A program made the translations under genes and the position numbers. 64,000 nucleotides of DNA from Cyclaneusma minus (lineage: Eukaryota; Ascomycota; Leotiomycetes; Marthamycetales; Marthamycetaceae): contig JAKZHN010000015.1 in the NCBI GenBank assembly GCA_037179335.1, positions 248,001 to 312,000 on the forward strand, written 5' to 3'. Shown in pieces: positions 60,332-64,000 of the stretch. The notes under the pieces were generated by a model, which had not been told where the DNA came from, ran no database searches, and was given only the letters and a program-made list of their open reading frames with translations. How positions within the stretch are numbered: the stretch's first letter is position 1; the number at the start of each line of letters is the position of its first letter.

Positions 60332-60811
60332 ATGGAAAACTCTGTCTCGAGGCCCACGGCATCTGTGGTACTCAGTGCCACCGTCTCTAATCCTATGGCC
60401 ACTACATCCAACAACACATCGACTTCTCAGCCCAAAGCTCCAGCTCCGCCCCGCAAGCTGCTCGATTCCGATTTCAAGAGCAAGGTGGAGGCTGCGGTTG
60501 AATGCACCCGAGCACGGCGTGCTCGAGTCCTCCTAGCCAATGCGGTTGCCTTCCTGGTGATTGCAATGACCGTGCTTCTGATGGTTGCAATGATCCTGCT
60601 TCTTTTCGTTGCGATCACATCTGAAGACCCCCTTAAGGCCGAACATCTTGCGGAACAGAGTAAGCCAATCTAGCCCTGTGTCAGACTTCATAGCTAATCG
60701 ACCACAGCACGTCGAGAAGTGTTAGAAGGACTCCAAAATATCGGATGCCTTTTGCCGCGCGTTTTCTACCCGGACGTATACTCGAAGCTTAGGGACAAAG
60801 GGTGGGTTTAA
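60332..60811 (+). CDS. Small single-pass membrane protein of unknown function
   Basis: Two exons, 60332-60659 and 60708-60811. The 48-nt intron has a GTAAGC donor, a TAGCTAATC branch and an ACAG acceptor. The product is 143 residues. A Ser/Thr/Pro-rich N-terminus (1-42) precedes a basic amphipathic stretch with RARRARV. One long hydrophobic segment follows at about 66-93 (LLANAVAFLVIAMTVLLMV onward). A short charged C-terminus (EQTRREVLEGLQNIGCLLPRV) appears only after splicing; unspliced, the frame stops at residue 113. The positive residues before the helix suggest the N-terminus faces the cytosol. I do not recognise the family, and the intron is the main support for the gene. Confidence 0.6.
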
Positions 60812-61302
60812 TTTTTCTCATCGGTATTATGGTCATGACTCACAGAAATACTAGACTCTGTCCCAAGGGAAGGACTCTCAGAGAATGGGCGTTCGGTGGG
60901 ACATAGCTTACATAGCGTACAAGAATATGCGAATGAGGATTGGGTTAAAGACCTTAGCCGTAGGATAGCATGATATCAATTGTGCTTTCCCACTGCCCAA
61001 TCGTGGCGAACTGGCGATATACCTTAGCGGTGATTCACTTGAAAATAAATACTGCCATTTGCACGATACATCACGCAGGATAACATGAAAGTAACTTGTA
61101 GAATTAAAATGGACCAGTTTACGGATAGCGGGCTAGGCAAGGTGAGTGCTATACGGCCACTGCCCCTTGAATGCCAAATGCCTAGCCCAAACCTCGTAAC
61201 TTGTTCAAATCTCCAAAAGCCCGAAGATTCCCTCCACTCCCCTTACCTGTGTCGATACCGCCCATCTAGCTGTTCTTACCAAGATGCCTTGGTCAAAAAA
61301 GA
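60812..61302. other. Intergenic; start of a local duplication
   Basis: From about 61035 the sequence is related to about 62840-63180 (shared CCATTTGCAC(G/A)ATACATCAC, GATAGCGGG/GACAGCGGG and CTCCCCTTACCT blocks). This is the downstream flank of a duplicated unit whose gene copies follow. Confidence 0.55.
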
Positions 61303-61735
61303 TTAGATGGTCTGGCAGCAGACAAACTTACCGTTGCTGGGACGTTCTCCTTGTCAGCCTCCTTGTCATTATTAGCGTCCTTCTCACCCTCATTCTTGCC
61401 AAAATCTTCATATTTCTCAGCCTCCTCTCGGGCAGCTTTGTAGGTCTTTAAAGCGATCGGGAATTTGTCATAAAATACTCGCAGTCGTCACAGTCGCCGA
61501 AATTGTGGATCGCCACTAATTCCGTCCGCGCTGGACAGAGGCTCGCGGGCCAGTATTGCGCGCTGTGAAATGCTGGAGTCAGTGAGTGGATTCGGATTGG
61601 GGAGTTGATAGTCTGTCAAGGGGAGCGAGAGGGGAGGGAAAAGTGTGTTGAGGTGCTAACGTACTGAAGACACGGTACCCAGGCATGGTCGGTCATGTGT
61701 CGACAGTCCCACTTGGCGCGCTGGAGTTGGCACAT
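61303..61735 (-). pseudogene. Broken copy of the tiny Cys-rich gene
   Basis: Paralog of the gene at 63190-63710. Exon 1 is 61735-61665 (MCQLQRAKWDCRHMTDHAWVPC), the intron 61664-61563 (GTACGT...CACAG), and exon 2 starts at 61562 with HAQYWPASLCPA and the DC-x2-C motif. Relative to the paralog one base is lost near 61460, giving a TAA at 61450-61448 after 61 codons. Beyond it the shifted frame still encodes the Lys/Glu-rich tail. The second intron is also damaged: a 38-bp loss leaves only about 20 nt between the GTAAGT donor and the CCAG acceptor, too short to splice. A 61-residue protein keeping all six conserved Cys could still be made, so a shortened functional product is not excluded. Confidence 0.65.
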
Positions 61736-63189
61736 GATTCCAGGGGTAGGGTTGGTTTCGCTCGGGGGTGAAAGTGCGAGCACTCGGTTGGTCAAAAGGG
61801 TCGATGTGTCTTGATGCTTGAATTGCGCTGAGTTGCGCTACTAAGGATATGTGGATTGGTTTGCGCGTGGGAAGCAAGACGTTGTTTCGGGTATTTGGAA
61901 GCTATCAGCTACAAGTTGAACGACAGTAATTGGCGTATGCCAACCTTGGGCAAAGAAACGTTGCAGTTGTTGCACTTGCGGTTCTCGGGTTCTTGAAGAA
62001 GGTAGGAGACAGAAGAGCAGCAGAGCTGTCAGCCTTGGGCAGTCAAGGAAGCCGTGGTAGAGATGCGCGAAGAACTATCCGAGGAAGATGGACTTGGGTT
62101 CAAGAGGCCGGACAGAAGATCGGTCGAGGTATCGCTCGTTGGTGTATCGCTCGAAGTGCCAGTTGTTGAAAGAGGAGCGTCAGTCAGTAAAGAATCGAGC
62201 AAGCCGCGTTTCGTGGAGCTGGAATACTCGGTAGTCGTGCTGGACTCAAAGTGGGCCGGGGTCTCGAGGGCGAATATACTTGTAATCAATCGTTCGGGAA
62301 GGCGCGCAGGTCGAGAAATGTGTGGACGGGGCGAACTCTCAAGTCAACAAAGCTCCAAGCCTGGCGGGAGCGGTGTTGCTGTTGTTCTTGCGTTATGGAC
62401 GCGTAATTGTCGGGTTTTGATGTATGTGGCACTGCGCTGCCAGCTTCGAGTCCTGAATTCCTTTGGCTTCTGCTTGCGCTGCTAGTTGACTAAATGGTCC
62501 AGTCAGGAAAGCACAGGAAGGGGAGCCCTTAACACGAAGCCTGGTGGCAGAGCAAACTGCGCAGGCCAAAGTGTCTCTTCAAGCTGAACTTTGTTGTTCT
62601 ATATGACAGCGAAGTCACATTGATCAATGTTGGTTTCGCTCGGGGGTGAAAGTGCTAGCACTCAGTGGGTCCAAAGGGGCGTATTGGTCATGTCTGGGGA
62701 TAAAGCTCTAAGGAGCTGAGTTCGGCCTGATAGAATTACCCGCAGTGCTCGGAGGTATTCGCTCGCATGGAGCGCGTAGGATGCTGCTGGCTTTTCGCAG
62801 TCGTAGTCGCCTTCACCCGTGGCAAAATATAAAAGATAAACAAAGCCAACCATTTGCACAATACATCACACAGGACAACGTGAAAATAACTTGCAAAATA
62901 AAAAATGATTCAGTTTACCGACAGCGGGGTGAGGAAGGAGAGTGTTACAAACGGCCACTAGAGGTCATGCGCAGTTTCTACTGAGAGAGATCCACAGCAT
63001 ACCGTACACTTCTGAGAAAACTGCGCATGACCTCTACTGCCCCTTCCTAAACGCCGGTGTCAAATCCCAACCATGAAAGTAATCCCAACATCCCAAACCC
63101 CAAGGTCCAGAAATTCACTCTGCTCCCCTTACCTATGCCAGAATCGCTCATTCAGTAATTCTCGCCAAGATGCGTAGGTCAAGAAAAGA
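61736..63189. other. Region between the two Cys-rich copies, with duplicated fragments
   Basis: Contains a third related fragment: 62629-62681 resembles 61751-61801, the upstream flank of the broken copy. The downstream flank of the intact copy (about 62830-63180) corresponds to 61030-61300. A Ser/Thr-rich minus frame (62029-62289) lacks an ATG and I do not call it. An inverted repeat lies at 62959-63036. Confidence 0.5.
62959..63036. repeat. Perfect 19-bp inverted repeat with 40-bp spacer
   Basis: TAGAGGTCATGCGCAGTTT at 62959-62977 is the exact reverse complement of 63018-63036. Transcribed, it would form a strong hairpin just beyond the 3' end of the intact Cys-rich gene. Confidence 0.85.
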
Positions 63190-63710
63190 CTAGATGTTCT
63201 GGCAGCATTGTCAGTTACCTGCGAAACACATAAGTTACAGCAGCTGACAAACTTACCGTTGCTGGGACAGCCTCCTCGTCAGCCTCCTTGGCTTTCTTAG
63301 CGTCCTTCTCGTCATCCTTTTTGTCGACATTCATAACCTTTGCAGACTCCTGCGCCAATTTCTTCGCGTTCTCCTTTCTGGCAGCTTTGTACACCTTAAG
63401 CGCGGTCTGGAAGTCTGTCATAAAGTATTCGCACTCATGACAGTCGCCAAAATTTCGAGTCGCCTCTGTTTTCTCGAGCGCTGGACAGAGGCTAGCGGGC
63501 CAGTATTGCGCGCTGTGAAGTGCTGGAGTCAGTGAGTGGGTTTGGGCGTGGGAAGATTGTGTTGGAAGCTGTGACGGAGAGTAGTCTGAACCGAGGGGAG
63601 CGAGAGGAGAGGGGATGGTGTGGTGGGGTGCGAAAGTACTAAGGGCATGGTACCCAGGCGTGATCGGTGGTGTGACGACAATCCCACTTGGCGAGCTTGA
63701 GCTCGCACAT
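63190..63710 (-). CDS. Tiny Cys-rich protein with Lys/Glu-rich tail (intact copy)
   Basis: Three exons: 63710-63640, 63512-63257 and 63198-63190. The introns are 127 nt (GTACTT, ACTGAC branch, CACAG) and 58 nt (GTAAGT, TAACTGAC branch, CCAG). The product is 111 residues. It begins MCELKLAKWDCRHTTDHAWVPCPY and continues AQYWPASLCPALEKTE, then FGDCHECEYF. The six Cys (2, 11, 22, in SLC, and in DCHEC) are all kept in the broken paralog, as is the short final exon (NI-stop here, TI-stop there). The second half is a charged Lys/Glu/Asp helix. There is no signal peptide from this start. An upstream in-frame Met at 63890 would add 60 residues not shared with the paralog. The small zinc-binding role is a guess from the Cys spacing. 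Confidence 0.65.
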
Positions 63711-64000
63711 GCTTTCGAGGGTAGTGGTGGGAGGAGGAGGCGTGATAACTGTATATTGCTGAAGGAACGAGGAGGCGCGGCGGCGGTCGTGGTGGAGGTG
63801 TCTCTGTCGTTTTAAAAGAGGGAAGGATGAAGGCTCGGAAGACAGCAAGATAATATAGATAGAAGGCATGGGAAGCGCGCACAAGTCCAAAGCCGACGCT
63901 ATCGTGAATATTACAAATAAGGTCCCGTCCGAGTATAGTAACGCTGCGTTCCGGGGGTTTGCGCAGGCGTATGCACAATCTGGGAATCTCTCGATGCTTC
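63711..64000. other. Upstream flank of the intact Cys-rich gene, to the window edge
   Basis: Promoter side of the minus-strand gene. It differs from the corresponding flank of the broken copy. Nothing else is supported. Confidence 0.45.

Noticed and set aside
62029..62289. Ser/Thr-rich minus frame of 86 codons
   Set aside because: It starts at a TTG and not an ATG, and I found no splice join to an upstream exon. It may be a remnant.
1..64000. Biosynthetic gene cluster or new defence system
   Set aside because: No core enzymes, NLR-like proteins or co-oriented functional sets are present; the recognised genes are unrelated housekeeping or small unknown genes.

Overview
The window is nuclear DNA from a filamentous ascomycete (Pezizomycotina). 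Short 55-130 nt introns have ascomycete donors, CTRAC-type branch points and YAG acceptors. Core eukaryotic genes are recognisable (SF3B1, EAF6, an SRRM1-like PWI protein, a FAHD1-like hydrolase). A C2H2 factor of the FlbC type is fungus-specific, and a 30-kb block carries the transition signature of repeat-induced point mutation (RIP). Leotiomycetes is my best guess for the class, by inference only.

Layout. 1-8.37 kb: a doubtful partial gene at the left edge, then the FlbC-like gene (3098-4371) with a long pyrimidine-rich upstream region and about 4 kb of gene-poor DNA behind it. 8.378-38.780 kb: one very A/T-rich block that is a nest of LTR retrotransposons. It is bounded by a 195-bp LTR pair that differs only by transitions and is flanked by a perfect 5-bp target duplication, TATTG. 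Inside lie three 7-8 kb LTR intervals (10.30-17.89, 17.89-25.09 and 25.77-33.39 kb). Also inside are a 0.7-kb minisatellite and two islands of normal base composition that seem to be later, unmutated insertions. I see no intact gene in the block.

38.8-64 kb: an ordinary gene-bearing region. It holds an intron-containing tRNA, SF3B1 (40277-43936, minus), a Cys-rich protein (45061-45926, minus), a frameshifted member of an uncharacterised fungal family (47047-48425), a 19-bp minisatellite, EAF6 (50017-50867, minus), a 782-bp TTAA-flanked inverted-repeat element, the PWI/SR-like splicing protein (52516-54097, minus), a Gly/Ala repeat protein (54874-56076), the FAHD1-like gene (56606-57514, minus) facing a small unknown gene (57931-58585), and a small membrane protein (60332-60811). 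At the right edge a local duplication carries two copies of a tiny Cys-rich gene, one intact and one broken.

SF3B1 and the SRRM1-like protein both act in pre-mRNA splicing, but they sit 9 kb apart with unrelated genes between them, so I infer no cluster function. No secondary-metabolite cluster, CRISPR array or clearly new biochemical system is visible. The most unusual content is the structure and layering of the transposon nest, the TTAA inverted-repeat element, the long-intron tRNA and the tandem Cys-rich genes.
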